Counted from the stretch's first letter, positions 1-7,671 are shown. The stretch: 9,866 nucleotides of DNA from DATHVI01 sp035461385 (GCA_035461385.1 DATHVI010000041.1:1-9866); one strand, 5' to 3'. Notes: generated from the letters alone by a model not told the origin. Made by a program: numbers and translations.

Positions 1-378
1 GTCGAGACGGTGGTCGCGTTCGAGTCGCCGCGCCGGCTTCCCGACTCGCTCGCCGCGCTCGCGGCGCTGGCGCCGGCGCGGCCGGCGGCCGTCTGCCGTG
101 AGCTGACCAAGCTCCACGAGGAGGTCGCCCGCGGCAGCCTCGGCGAGCTGGCACGACGGTTTCGCGACGACGTCAAGGGCGAGATCGTCGTCGTGATCGG
201 GCCGGCGGAGTCGGCCCCCGGCACGGCCCCCGACTTCGCGTTCGCCGTCGACGCGCTTCGCCGGCTGGTCAAGTCGGGCGCGAGGCCGCGGGCGGCGGCG
301 GGCGTCGTCGCGGCGCTGACCGGGACCCGGCCGAACGATCTCTACCGCGCCCTCACCGGGCGCGAGCCGAGGGAATAG
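1..378 (+). CDS. rsmI: 16S rRNA (cytidine(1402)-2'-O)-methyltransferase RsmI, C-terminal part
   Basis: The reading frame is open from the first base and ends at TAG 376-378, so this is the last 125 residues of a gene that starts before the window. RsmI uses S-adenosylmethionine to 2'-O-methylate C1402 in helix 44 of 16S rRNA, at the ribosomal P site; it acts in the cytoplasm. Visible family marks are FESPRR (residues 7-12, usually FESPHR), the diagnostic RELTKLHEE (33-41), and the strand GEIVVVIGP (60-68). A short C-terminal helical segment follows, ending in LTGTRPNDLYRALTG, which matches the extension typical of RsmI rather than of cobalamin-pathway methylases with the same fold. The SAM-binding N-terminal half lies outside the window. 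The gene ends 92 bases before MCE1 with no clear terminator, so read-through into the MCE genes is possible. Confidence 0.93.
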   Translation, partial: VETVVAFESPRRLPDSLAALAALAPARPAAVCRELTKLHEEVARGSLGELARRFRDDVKGEIVVVIGPAESAPGTAPDFAFAVDALRRLVKSGARPRAAAGVVAALTGTRPNDLYRALTGREPRE

Positions 379-438
379 GGGAGCGCGCCACCGACCACCC
401 ACTAGCATGCTCGACTACGTGAAGGAGAGGTAAGCCGG

Positions 439-474
439 GTGCTTTTCGTTTCCGGCCGGGAAGGGAAAGGATGA
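439..474 (+). other. Possible leader micro-ORF coupled to MCE1
   Basis: A strong Shine-Dalgarno run GAAGGAGAGG (421-430) lies 8 bases before GTG 439. This opens an 11-codon frame, MLFVSGREGKG, whose TGA (472-474) overlaps the MCE1 ATG (471-473) as ATGA. The better ribosome site in this intergenic stretch therefore serves the micro-ORF rather than MCE1, whose own site is a weaker purine run (GGGAAGGGAAAGG, 458-470). Termination of the leader would leave ribosomes on the MCE1 start, which suggests translational coupling. The peptide resembles nothing I know, and ORFs this short arise by chance, so expression is unproven. Confidence 0.35.
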
Positions 475-1874
475 CCTCCCGCGACATTGAGCTGGATGCT
501 GGCAGAGGCAGTGTCGCCGCGCGCGTCGCGACGCTCGCTGCGCTGATCGCCGTCGCGGTGCTGGCGGCGCTGCTGCTGCTCGGCGGGAACGGCAACGGGC
601 ACAGCTACCGGCTGCAGTTCGAGACCGGCGGGCAGCTCGTCCCCGGCAACCAGGTCCGCGTCGGCGGGATCCCGGTCGGGTCGGTCGAGGAGGTCGTCCT
701 CACCGACGATGCGACCGCGGAGGTCGAGATCTCGGTCTCCGAGCCGCTCCACGCCGGCACGACCGCGGTGATCAGGGCCGCTTCGCTGTCGGGAGTCGCG
801 AATCGCTACATCTCCCTGCATCCGGGGCCGAACAGCGCTCCGGAGCTTGCCGACGGCGCGACGATCGCCGCGGCAAGCACCACCTCGCCGGTCGACCTCG
901 ACCAGCTCTTCGACACCTTCAACGCCCGCACCCGGCAGGGCTTGCGTGACTTCATCGAGGGGTCGGCTTCGATCTACGCCGGCAACGCGAAGCAGGCGCG
1001 GATGGCGTACCGCTACCTCGCCCCAGGCCTCCAGGCGACCGAGCGGCTGCTCGCCGAGATCAACCGCGACGAGCAGGTGCTGACGCAGTTCCTGGTCTCC
1101 GGCGCGAGCGTGCTCGAGGCCGTCGGCCAGCGCCGCGACCAGCTCGCCGACCTGATCGGGAACGCGAACCAGGCGCTGGGGGCGATCGCGAGCTCGAACG
1201 AGTCGTTCGACCGCGCCCTGGTCGCGCTCGCGCCGGCGCTGCGCCAGGGGAGCACCACCTTCCTCAACCTGCGTGCCGCGCTCGACGACCTCGATCCCCT
1301 GGTCGAGACCTCGAAGGTCGCGACCCGCGACCTGGCGCCTTTCCTGCGCGAGCTCCGCCCGGTGACCCGGAAGGCGATCCCGGTGTTCGGAGACCTCCGC
1401 CTGGCGCTCAACCGGCCCGGCGAGGCCAACGACATCGCCGACGCCCTCACCGACCTCCCCGAGTCCCAGCGCCGGGCGCGGACCGCGGTGCCGCGGGCGA
1501 TCACGGCGATGGACGACGCGCAGCCGGTGATCCGGTTCGCCCGCCCGTACACCCCCGACCTGCTGGGCACGATCACCAGGCTCGGCCAGGCGACCGCCTA
1601 CTACGACGCCAACGGTCACTACGCGCGGCCGATCCCGGCGGCGGCCAACCTGTTCGCCTACGACGAGGTCACCGAGCTGCTCGAGCCGATCTCGATTACC
1701 CAGCAGTTCGACCCCTTCCCGCCGCTCGGCCTCGGTCCGTTCCTGCGCTGCCCCGGCGCGGCCACGCAGCCGAACGCCGGCTGGCCGGCGCCGACCGACC
1801 ATCCGTTCCTCGACGGCGGCGCGCTGGCCGGCGAGTGCGATCCCGCCGACGTCCCCCCGGGGCCGGTGCCGTGA
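471..1874 (+). CDS. MCE-family (MlaD domain) lipid-transport protein, first of six (MCE1)
   Basis: This 467-residue single-pass protein is one subunit of an MCE lipid transporter. A short cytoplasmic tail is followed by a membrane anchor (about 19-39). An MlaD domain (about 45-120) contains the typical strand-turn LVPGNQVRVGGIPVGSV (56-72) and closes with NRYISLHPG. A long, mainly helical region follows (about 130-345, beginning SPVDLDQLF), as in the actinobacterial MCE C-terminal (Mce4_CUP1-type) domain. The tail contains YYDANGHYARP, a motif shared in form with MCE2 and MCE4, and the protein's only two cysteines, C427 and C456. ATG 471 is the only plausible start: the frame has a stop at 420-422 and no other start codon in between. 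There is no lipobox, so the anchor is probably not cleaved. Its stop overlaps the MCE2 start. The substrate cannot be told from sequence. Two yrbE permease genes would normally precede the first MCE gene, but here rsmI does. Confidence 0.9.
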   Translation: MTSRDIELDAGRGSVAARVATLAALIAVAVLAALLLLGGNGNGHSYRLQFETGGQLVPGNQVRVGGIPVGSVEEVVLTDDATAEVEISVSEPLHAGTTAVIRAASLSGVANRYISLHPGPNSAPELADGATIAAASTTSPVDLDQLFDTFNARTRQGLRDFIEGSASIYAGNAKQARMAYRYLAPGLQATERLLAEINRDEQVLTQFLVSGASVLEAVGQRRDQLADLIGNANQALGAIASSNESFDRALVALAPALRQGSTTFLNLRAALDDLDPLVETSKVATRDLAPFLRELRPVTRKAIPVFGDLRLALNRPGEANDIADALTDLPESQRRARTAVPRAITAMDDAQPVIRFARPYTPDLLGTITRLGQATAYYDANGHYARPIPAAANLFAYDEVTELLEPISITQQFDPFPPLGLGPFLRCPGAATQPNAGWPAPTDHPFLDGGALAGECDPADVPPGPVP

Positions 1875-3298
1875 GGCGGATCGCGCTGATCATCGTCGCG
1901 CTGGCCGCCGTCGTCGCCGCGCTCGCAAGCCTCGCCGCCGGCGGCGAAGAAGATGCCTACGAGGTCCGGGCGGCGTTCGACAACGGCGCCTTCCTGGTCC
2001 CCGGCGAGGAGGTCCGGATCGCCGGCGTCAGGGTGGGGACGGTCGCCGAGGTCGGGGTCAGTGACGAGGCCGAAGCGGTGCGCGAGGACGGCAGCGCGGA
2101 CCCGGGCAAGGCGATCGTCGTCCTGCGGATCGACGATCCCGGATTCCAGGACTTCCGCGCCGACGCCTCGTGCCTGATCCGGCCGCAGTCGCTGATCGGC
2201 GAGAAGTTCGTCGAGTGCCAGCCGACCCAGCCGCGCGACGCCGGGGCGCCCGTGCCGCCGCCGCTCGACCAGGTGCCGGAAGGGGAGCCCGGTGAGGGCC
2301 AGCGGTTCCTGCCCCTGGAGCAGAACGGGAAGGCGGTCGACCTCGATCTCGTCAACAACATCATGGATGAGCCCTACCCGGACCGGTTCCGGCTGATCCT
2401 CAACGATCTCGGCGCCGGGCTCGCCGCTCGGGGGGAGGAGCTCGCCGAGGTCGTCGAGCGCTCGAACCCGGCGCTGCGGCGGACGAACGAGGTGCTCGCG
2501 ATCCTCGCCCGCCAGAACCGCCGGCTCGCCGAGCTCGCCCGCGACGGCGACCGGGTGCTGCGGCCGCTTGCCCGCGACCGCGAACGGCTCTCCGGCTTCA
2601 TCAACGAGGCACAGACTGTCGCCGAGGCGAGCGCCGAACGCAGCGCGGATATCGAAGCCAGCTTCCAGCGCCTCCCCGGCGCCCTCCGCGAGCTCCGTCC
2701 GACGATGGCCGAGCTGAGCGACTTCGCCGACGCGGCGACGCCGGTGTTCGCCGACCTGCGGCTCGCCGCCCCGTCGCTCACCCGTGCGAGCGTCGCGCTC
2801 GGCCCGTTCTCGGACGCCGCCTCGCGGTCGCTCGTCACCCTCGGCGACGCGGCCGCCGCCGCTCAGGCGCCGCTGATCGCGGCCGATCCGGTGATCCGCC
2901 AGCTGCGCCGGGTTGCCCGGACGAGCGAGCCCGGAGCTCGGAATCTCGCCAGGCTGCTGCGCAGCCTCCGCCGGACCCGCGGCTTCGACTACCTCACCCA
3001 GCTGATCTTCAACGCCGGCGGCTCGATCAACGCCTTCGACTCATTCGGCCACTTCACCCGGGTGACGCTGCCGAACAACAACTGCGTCGACTACATCACG
3101 GTGCCCGGACTCGCCGGCGGCGGGTGCGACGCCAACTTCACGTCGGCGAGCGCGACGGCCGCCTCCGCCGGCGCTGCGCCGGCCTCCGCACGTGCGTCGC
3201 GGGCCGCCCGCGCGGGCGCGAGCGCGTCGGCGAGCGCCCGTGACGCCAAGGCGCTGCTCGGGTACCTCGCCGGTGACCGCGAGGAGGAGGGGTCGTGA
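1871..3298 (+). CDS. MCE-family (MlaD domain) lipid-transport protein, second of six (MCE2)
   Basis: This 475-residue MCE subunit starts at GTG 1871, overlapping the MCE1 stop as GTGA. An in-frame ATG at 1835 would add 12 Arg/Pro-rich residues inside MCE1 and is less likely. A membrane anchor begins almost at once (about 3-24). The MlaD domain (about 30-118) has FLVPGEEVRIAGVRVGTV, then an acidic insertion (about 64-80) that its paralogues lack. Unlike them it also carries two cysteines in this domain, C101 and C116, around the loop SLIGEKFV. A helical region follows, then FDSFGHFTRVTLP and a C-terminal cysteine pair, C405 and C419. The last 57 residues are a low-complexity Ala/Ser/Arg tail ending in DREEEGS; the paralogues do not have it. 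The glutamate codons of that tail form the purine-rich ribosome site GAGGAGGAGGGG (3281-3292). Confidence 0.9.
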   Translation: MRRIALIIVALAAVVAALASLAAGGEEDAYEVRAAFDNGAFLVPGEEVRIAGVRVGTVAEVGVSDEAEAVREDGSADPGKAIVVLRIDDPGFQDFRADASCLIRPQSLIGEKFVECQPTQPRDAGAPVPPPLDQVPEGEPGEGQRFLPLEQNGKAVDLDLVNNIMDEPYPDRFRLILNDLGAGLAARGEELAEVVERSNPALRRTNEVLAILARQNRRLAELARDGDRVLRPLARDRERLSGFINEAQTVAEASAERSADIEASFQRLPGALRELRPTMAELSDFADAATPVFADLRLAAPSLTRASVALGPFSDAASRSLVTLGDAAAAAQAPLIAADPVIRQLRRVARTSEPGARNLARLLRSLRRTRGFDYLTQLIFNAGGSINAFDSFGHFTRVTLPNNNCVDYITVPGLAGGGCDANFTSASATAASAGAAPASARASRAARAGASASASARDAKALLGYLAGDREEEGS

Positions 3299-3351
3299 GC
3301 GAGCGACACTCGTGTCGCGAGAGCGACATGTGCCGTGAGGTGTCTCCGTGA
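3295..3351 (+). other. Possible bridging micro-ORF between MCE2 and MCE3
   Basis: GTG 3295-3297 overlaps the MCE2 stop (GTGA) and opens an 18-codon frame, MSERHSCRESDMCREVSP. Its TGA (3349-3351) overlaps the MCE3 start (GTG 3348). Directly upstream is the strongest Shine-Dalgarno-like run in the window, GAGGAGGAGGGG (3281-3292). The segment contains an inverted repeat and a short direct repeat, listed separately. It could act as a coupling peptide that carries ribosomes across the 49-base gap, or it could be a chance frame through an inserted repeat. I see no similarity to a known peptide. Confidence 0.35.
3303..3318. repeat. Short inverted repeat in the MCE2/MCE3 gap
   Basis: GCGACAC (3303-3309) and GTGTCGC (3312-3318) are perfect inverted arms around TC. 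As RNA this is a 6-bp stem with a CTCG loop. The left arm partly recurs as a direct repeat: GAGCGACA at 3301-3308 and 3321-3328. No T-run follows, so it is not a classical intrinsic terminator. It could be a REP-like element, an mRNA-processing site or a local stem that affects MCE3 translation. Confidence 0.5.
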
Positions 3352-4751
3352 GGCGCAGCGGGGTCAGCAGGCTCGCGGCCAGCCCGACGATGATCGGCGC
3401 GGTGACGGTGCTGATCGTGATCGTCGCCGTCTTCCTCGCCTACAACGCCAACCGCGGCCTCCCGTTCGTCCCCACCTACCGGCTCTCGGCCGAGCTCCCG
3501 AACGCCGCCAACCTGGTGCCCGGCAACGAGGTCAGGATCGGCGGTGCCCGAGTCGGGCTGATCGAGTCGATCGAGCCGGTCCAGCACGAGAACGGAAGCG
3601 TCACCGCGACGGTGTCGATGACCCTCGACGCCGACATCGAGCCGCTGCCGGCGGACTCCACCGTCGTCGTCAGGGCGCGGTCGGCGCTCGGCCTCAAGTA
3701 CCTCGAGCTCGTCAAGGGGACCTCCTCGGAGGGGTTCGCACAGGGGGCGGTGATGCCGCTCGCCTCGGCGCGTCCGGAGCCGGTCGACCTGGACGAGGTG
3801 CTGGGGATGTTCGACCAGCCGACCCAGCGGGCGGTGAGGGCGAACCTGGTCGAGTTCGGTAACGCCCTCGCCGGCCGCGGGCCGGAGCTCAACAGCGCTC
3901 TCGGCGAGCTGCCGCGGACGCTCCGCTACCTCGAGCCGGTGATGCGCAACCTCGCCGCGCCGCAGACCGGCCTCGGCCGGTTCGTCCGCGCCCTCGCCGC
4001 GGCCGCCGCCGAGGTCGCCCCGGTTGCCGAGACCCAGGCGCAGATGTTCGCGGCGCTGGAGGCCACCTTCGGCGCCCTCGCCGAGGTCGCGCGCCCGTAC
4101 ATCCAGGAGACGATTTCCGAGTCGCCGCCGACGCTCGAGACCGCGACCGCGACGCTGCCGCGGATCCGCCCGTTCCTCGCCAACAGCGCGGCGCTGTTCG
4201 GCGACCTCGGCCCCGCCGCGCGGGCGCTGCGCGCGAACGCCCCGGTGCTCGCGTCGGCGCTCGAGACCGGGTTGCCGGCCGTCCGCGTCGCCCCGCAGCT
4301 CAACCGCGAGCTGCCCCCGATCGCCCGGTCGCTCGAGGCGTTCAACGACGACCCGACCGTCCGCTCCGGCCTCGCCCGGCTCCGGCAGACCGGGGGCATC
4401 CTCAGCCCGACGCTCAGGTTCATCACCCCGGCGCAGTCGGTCTGCAACTACGGCAGCCTCCTGCTGCGCAACGTCGGCAGCATGCTCGGCGAGCGCAACA
4501 GCGTCGGCAGCTGGCAGCGGTTCATCGTCTTCGAGCCCCCGGCGGGGCCGAACAGCGAGGGCGGGCCGTCGGCGGCGACCGCGAACGGGCCGGGGATCAA
4601 GAACTTCCTCCACTTCAACCCCTACCCGAACACCGCCGCGCCCGGCCAGCCGCGCGAGTGCGAGGCCGGCAACGAGCCCTACATCGTCGGCCGGCAGGTG
4701 ATCGGCAACGTGCCCGGCAACCAGGGCACGGTCACGGACGGGCAGCGATGA
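3348..4751 (+). CDS. MCE-family (MlaD domain) lipid-transport protein, third of six (MCE3)
   Basis: This 467-residue MCE subunit has an N-terminal tail MRRSGVSRLAASP, a membrane anchor (about 12-32) and the linker NANRGLPFVPTYRL, which is common in actinobacterial MCE proteins. The MlaD domain (about 43-122) contains NLVPGNEVRIGGARVG and closes with LGLKYLELVKG. A helical region runs from about 138 to 345. The C-terminal region holds the only two cysteines, C366 and C438, and the stretch FNPYPNTAAPGQPRECEAGNEPY, whose NPYPN...CEAGNE pattern I recognise from other MCE proteins. Start GTG 3348 is chosen for the GAGG site at 3337-3340 with 7-base spacing and for a sensible anchor; no earlier in-frame start is needed. 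It is one of only two MCE genes in the cluster that do not directly overlap their predecessor. Its stop overlaps the MCE4 start as ATGA. Confidence 0.9.
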   Translation: MRRSGVSRLAASPTMIGAVTVLIVIVAVFLAYNANRGLPFVPTYRLSAELPNAANLVPGNEVRIGGARVGLIESIEPVQHENGSVTATVSMTLDADIEPLPADSTVVVRARSALGLKYLELVKGTSSEGFAQGAVMPLASARPEPVDLDEVLGMFDQPTQRAVRANLVEFGNALAGRGPELNSALGELPRTLRYLEPVMRNLAAPQTGLGRFVRALAAAAAEVAPVAETQAQMFAALEATFGALAEVARPYIQETISESPPTLETATATLPRIRPFLANSAALFGDLGPAARALRANAPVLASALETGLPAVRVAPQLNRELPPIARSLEAFNDDPTVRSGLARLRQTGGILSPTLRFITPAQSVCNYGSLLLRNVGSMLGERNSVGSWQRFIVFEPPAGPNSEGGPSAATANGPGIKNFLHFNPYPNTAAPGQPRECEAGNEPYIVGRQVIGNVPGNQGTVTDGQR

Positions 4752-6313
4752 GCCCGCGAGCCAGGAAGCCCCGCCCGCTGAAGGCGCCGCCGGCGACCGA
4801 GGGGCCCGACGAGCGGATCTACGGCCGCCACTACCGTGGGCCGAGGCCGTGGGTGATCGGGCTCGTCGTCGCGCTGCTGGCGCTCGCCTTCACCTATCTC
4901 GCCTTCACGAAGGAGCTCCCGTTCACCGGCGCCGGCTACGAGCTCGAGGCGACGTTCGAGAACGCGGGCACGCTTCGCACCGGGGCACCGGTGCGGATCG
5001 CCGGAGTCAACGTCGGCGAGGTCACCGGGATCGAGGCGCAGGGGGACGCGGCGCGGGTGACGTTCACCGTCACCGACGAGGGGCGCCCGATCCACGAGGA
5101 CGCGGAGGTCAAGATCCGGCCGCGGCTGTTCCTCGAGGGGAACATGTTCCTCGACCTGAGGCCGGGAAGCCCGAGCGCCCCCGAGCTTTCCGACGGCGGC
5201 GACATCCCGATCAGCCGGACCTCGATCGCGGTCCAGCTCGGCGAGGTCCTGACCGCGCTCCAGCGTGACTCCCGCCGCGACCTCCAGCTCCTCCTCGAGG
5301 GGTACGGGACGGCGCTCAACTACGAGCCGACGGCCGCCGACGACCGCGGCCAGGACCCCGACGTCCATGGCGAGACGGCGGGCGAGGCGCTCAACGACGC
5401 GCTTCGTTACGGCGGCCGCGCCGGCCGCGACTCGGCGATCGTCAACCAGGCGCTGCGCGGGGAGCACCGGCACGACCTCTCGCGCCTGATCCGCGCCCAG
5501 CGCAACGTCTTCCGCGAGCTCGAGCCGGTCGAGGAGCAGCTCCAGGACCTGATCGTCAACTTCAACGTCACCGTCGGCGCGCTCGCCGCCGAGTCGGCGA
5601 ACGTCAGCCTGACGATCGACGAGCTCGCCCCAACGCTCGAGCAGGCGGAGCCGTCGCTGCGCGAGCTCTCCGACGCGCTGCCCCCGCTGCGGGCCCTCGC
5701 GATCGAGGCACGGCCCGGGATCGCCGAGCTCCCCGCGACGATCGCGGCGACCCGGCCCTGGCTCGCCGAGGCCGATCCCCTGCTAGGCGACCGCGAGCTG
5801 GGGGGCACCGCGAGGCTGCTCCGCGAGGCGGCTCCGCCGCTCGCCGAGACCGCGCGCGCCTCGGCGCCGCTGTTCGGGAACCTCGGGCGGGTCAGCCGCT
5901 GCACCTCCGAGGTCCTGGTCCCGACCGGCGACCTCGTCATCAACGACTCGGGCGTCGTCGACGGAACGCCGTTCGACTTCGGCACCGGCCAGCCGAACTA
6001 CCGCGAGTTCTTCTACTCGCTCGTCCAGATGGCCGGCGAGAGCCAATCCTTCGACGGCAACGGCTCCTACGTGCGGGTCCAGGCGGGCGGTGGCCCGACC
6101 CTCGTCCAGGCCCCGAACGTCGCCGGGAGCCCGATCGGGCAGCGGCTGCTGTTCGGGAACACGATCGAGCCGCCACTCGGCGTCCGCCCGGCGCTTCCGG
6201 CGCGCCGGCCGCCGTTCCGGATGGACGTCCCCTGTCACCGAAACCCGGTCCCGAACGTCAACGGTCCGGCTGCGGCGGTCGCGCCTCCCGACCTCGTGGA
6301 GACGGCGCCGTGA
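4748..6313 (+). CDS. MCE-family (MlaD domain) lipid-transport protein, fourth of six (MCE4)
   Basis: This 521-residue MCE subunit starts at ATG 4748, overlapping the MCE3 stop as ATGA. An in-frame ATG at 4658 would add 30 residues inside MCE3 and is rejected. Its cytoplasmic tail is the longest of the six (about 33 residues, rich in Arg, Lys and Pro), followed by an anchor (about 34-53) and ELPFTGAGYELE. The MlaD domain (about 64-140) has GAPVRIAGVNVGEV and closes with GNMFLDLRPG. After it comes a polar segment (about 195-240, around DRGQDPDVHGETAGEALNDA) that the paralogues lack, then HDLSRLIRAQRNVFREL and a long helical region. The C-terminal region has FDGNGSYVRVQAGGG and the only two cysteines, C385 and C496. 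The segment at about 195-240 fits my memory of a recurring MCE subtype in related bacteria, but I cannot check this here. Confidence 0.9.
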   Translation: MSPRARKPRPLKAPPATEGPDERIYGRHYRGPRPWVIGLVVALLALAFTYLAFTKELPFTGAGYELEATFENAGTLRTGAPVRIAGVNVGEVTGIEAQGDAARVTFTVTDEGRPIHEDAEVKIRPRLFLEGNMFLDLRPGSPSAPELSDGGDIPISRTSIAVQLGEVLTALQRDSRRDLQLLLEGYGTALNYEPTAADDRGQDPDVHGETAGEALNDALRYGGRAGRDSAIVNQALRGEHRHDLSRLIRAQRNVFRELEPVEEQLQDLIVNFNVTVGALAAESANVSLTIDELAPTLEQAEPSLRELSDALPPLRALAIEARPGIAELPATIAATRPWLAEADPLLGDRELGGTARLLREAAPPLAETARASAPLFGNLGRVSRCTSEVLVPTGDLVINDSGVVDGTPFDFGTGQPNYREFFYSLVQMAGESQSFDGNGSYVRVQAGGGPTLVQAPNVAGSPIGQRLLFGNTIEPPLGVRPALPARRPPFRMDVPCHRNPVPNVNGPAAAVAPPDLVETAP

Positions 6314-7671
6314 GGGCGGTCCGAGAGCACCTGCGCGACTTCCTCGCCCTGGTCGCCCTGGTCATCGCCGGGCTGGCCACCACCGGAGTGGTCCTCTCCC
6401 AGCAGCAGTACCCGTACCCCGACTGGATCCCGTTCCTCGGCGACGACACGTTCGAGCTTCGTGGCGAGATCTCGACCGCGCAGGCGGTGACGCCCGGTCA
6501 GGGCCAGACGGTGAACATCGCCGGGATCAGGGTCGGCGACGTCACCGGGGTCAACCTCGAGGGCGGCAGCGCGGTGGTGACGATGAAGATCGAGGAGCGC
6601 TACGCGCCGCTGATCCGCGACGACGCGACGATGCTGCTGCGCCCGCGCACCGGGCTCCAGGACATGACGGTCGAGATCGACGTCGGCGAGGGGGCGACCG
6701 CGATCGAGGAGGGGTCGACCGTTCCGCTCGCACAGACGCGGGCGAACGTGATGCCCGACCAGATCCTCGCGGCGCTCGACGCGGACACCCAGAACTACCT
6801 CGTGCTGCTGCTCGGCGGCGGCGCCGAGGGGCTCGGGGGGCGCGGCGAGCAGCTCTCCGCCGGGCTGCGGCGGTTCGAGCCGTTCGCGCGCGACGTCGCC
6901 CGGATCAACGGCCGCCTCGCGAAGCGCCGCGAGAGCATCCGCCGGGCGATCACGAGCTTCCGCGAGGTCAGCGAGGAGCTCGGGGCCGCCGACACGCGGC
7001 TCGCCGATTTCGTCGTCTCCTCGAACGACGTGATGGCGGCGTTCGCGCGCCAGGAGGCGTCGCTCCGGGAGGCGTTCCAGGAGCTGCCGAGCACGCTCGC
7101 CGCCACCCGCGGCGCGCTCGCCTCGAGCGAGCGGCTCGCCGTCGAGCTCGGCCCGGCCTCGCAGGCACTGATCCCGGCGGCGCGCGAGTTCGCCCCCGCG
7201 CAGCGCAGCCTCCAGTCGTTCATGCGCGAGACCCTCGAGCCGATCGCCGAGCAGATCCGCCCGTTCACGCGCCGCACCCAGCCCGTCATCCGGCACACCA
7301 GGCAGGCGGCCGAACCCCTGGCCGGCACCACCCGCGGCCTGGCGAGCTCGTTCGGCGACCTCGGACGGCTGTTCAACTCGCTCGCCTACGACCCGCCCGG
7401 GCCCCAGCAGAGCTACCTGTTCTCGATCGCCTGGCTGAACCACAACACGAACAACATCTTCCTCGCCCAGGACGCCCACGGGCCGATCCGGCGCGGGGTC
7501 GTGCTCCAGAACACGTTCACGGCGCTGATCGCCGAGAGCTTCGCCGACGCGGTCGGGCCGGGGGGCGAGCTCCAGCGTCCGGTGCTGAAGACGCTCCAGC
7601 AGCTCACCAACGTCCCGAGGTCCGAGGTCCTCTGCCAGATCGATTTCCACCCGCTCTGCCCACCGCCATGA
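6310..7671 (+). CDS. MCE-family (MlaD domain) lipid-transport protein, fifth of six (MCE5)
   Basis: At 453 residues this is the shortest of the six MCE subunits. It starts at GTG 6310, overlapping the MCE4 stop as GTGA, with a GGAG site (6298-6301) 8 bases upstream. The membrane anchor is at about 9-30, followed by PYPDWIPFLGDDTFEL. The MlaD domain (about 48-125) is the most divergent: it has an extra residue pair in TPGQGQTVNIAGIRVG, and its final loop reads TGLQDMTVEIDVG instead of the usual LLG.x.YVEL.PG form. A helical region follows to about 355. The C-terminal region contains LNHNTNNIFLAQDAHGP and ends in a close cysteine pair, C442 and C450, just before the stop. In mycobacterial mce operons the fifth gene often encodes a lipoprotein; here the N-terminus has no cysteine, so it is a membrane-anchored protein. 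Its TGA overlaps the start of the bridging micro-ORF. Confidence 0.9.
   Translation: MRAVREHLRDFLALVALVIAGLATTGVVLSQQQYPYPDWIPFLGDDTFELRGEISTAQAVTPGQGQTVNIAGIRVGDVTGVNLEGGSAVVTMKIEERYAPLIRDDATMLLRPRTGLQDMTVEIDVGEGATAIEEGSTVPLAQTRANVMPDQILAALDADTQNYLVLLLGGGAEGLGGRGEQLSAGLRRFEPFARDVARINGRLAKRRESIRRAITSFREVSEELGAADTRLADFVVSSNDVMAAFARQEASLREAFQELPSTLAATRGALASSERLAVELGPASQALIPAAREFAPAQRSLQSFMRETLEPIAEQIRPFTRRTQPVIRHTRQAAEPLAGTTRGLASSFGDLGRLFNSLAYDPPGPQQSYLFSIAWLNHNTNNIFLAQDAHGPIRRGVVLQNTFTALIAESFADAVGPGGELQRPVLKTLQQLTNVPRSEVLCQIDFHPLCPPP

Noticed and set aside
403..408. TAGCAT as a -10 promoter element for the MCE operon
   Set aside because: It fits TAnnnT, but no -35 element is present 16-19 bases upstream, so it is no better than chance.
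407..433. ATG-started 8-codon frame MLDYVKER before the operon
   Set aside because: It has no Shine-Dalgarno sequence and does not connect to a downstream start; its last codons are simply the ribosome site of the leader micro-ORF.
3138..4613. Long open frame on the - strand (491 codons) opposite MCE2/MCE3; similar ones at 402-1802, 6235-7719 and 7604-9283
   Set aside because: These are antisense shadows of GC-rich genes: Arg/Gly/Asp-rich translations without domains, spanning gene junctions, opposite frames with clear MCE homology.
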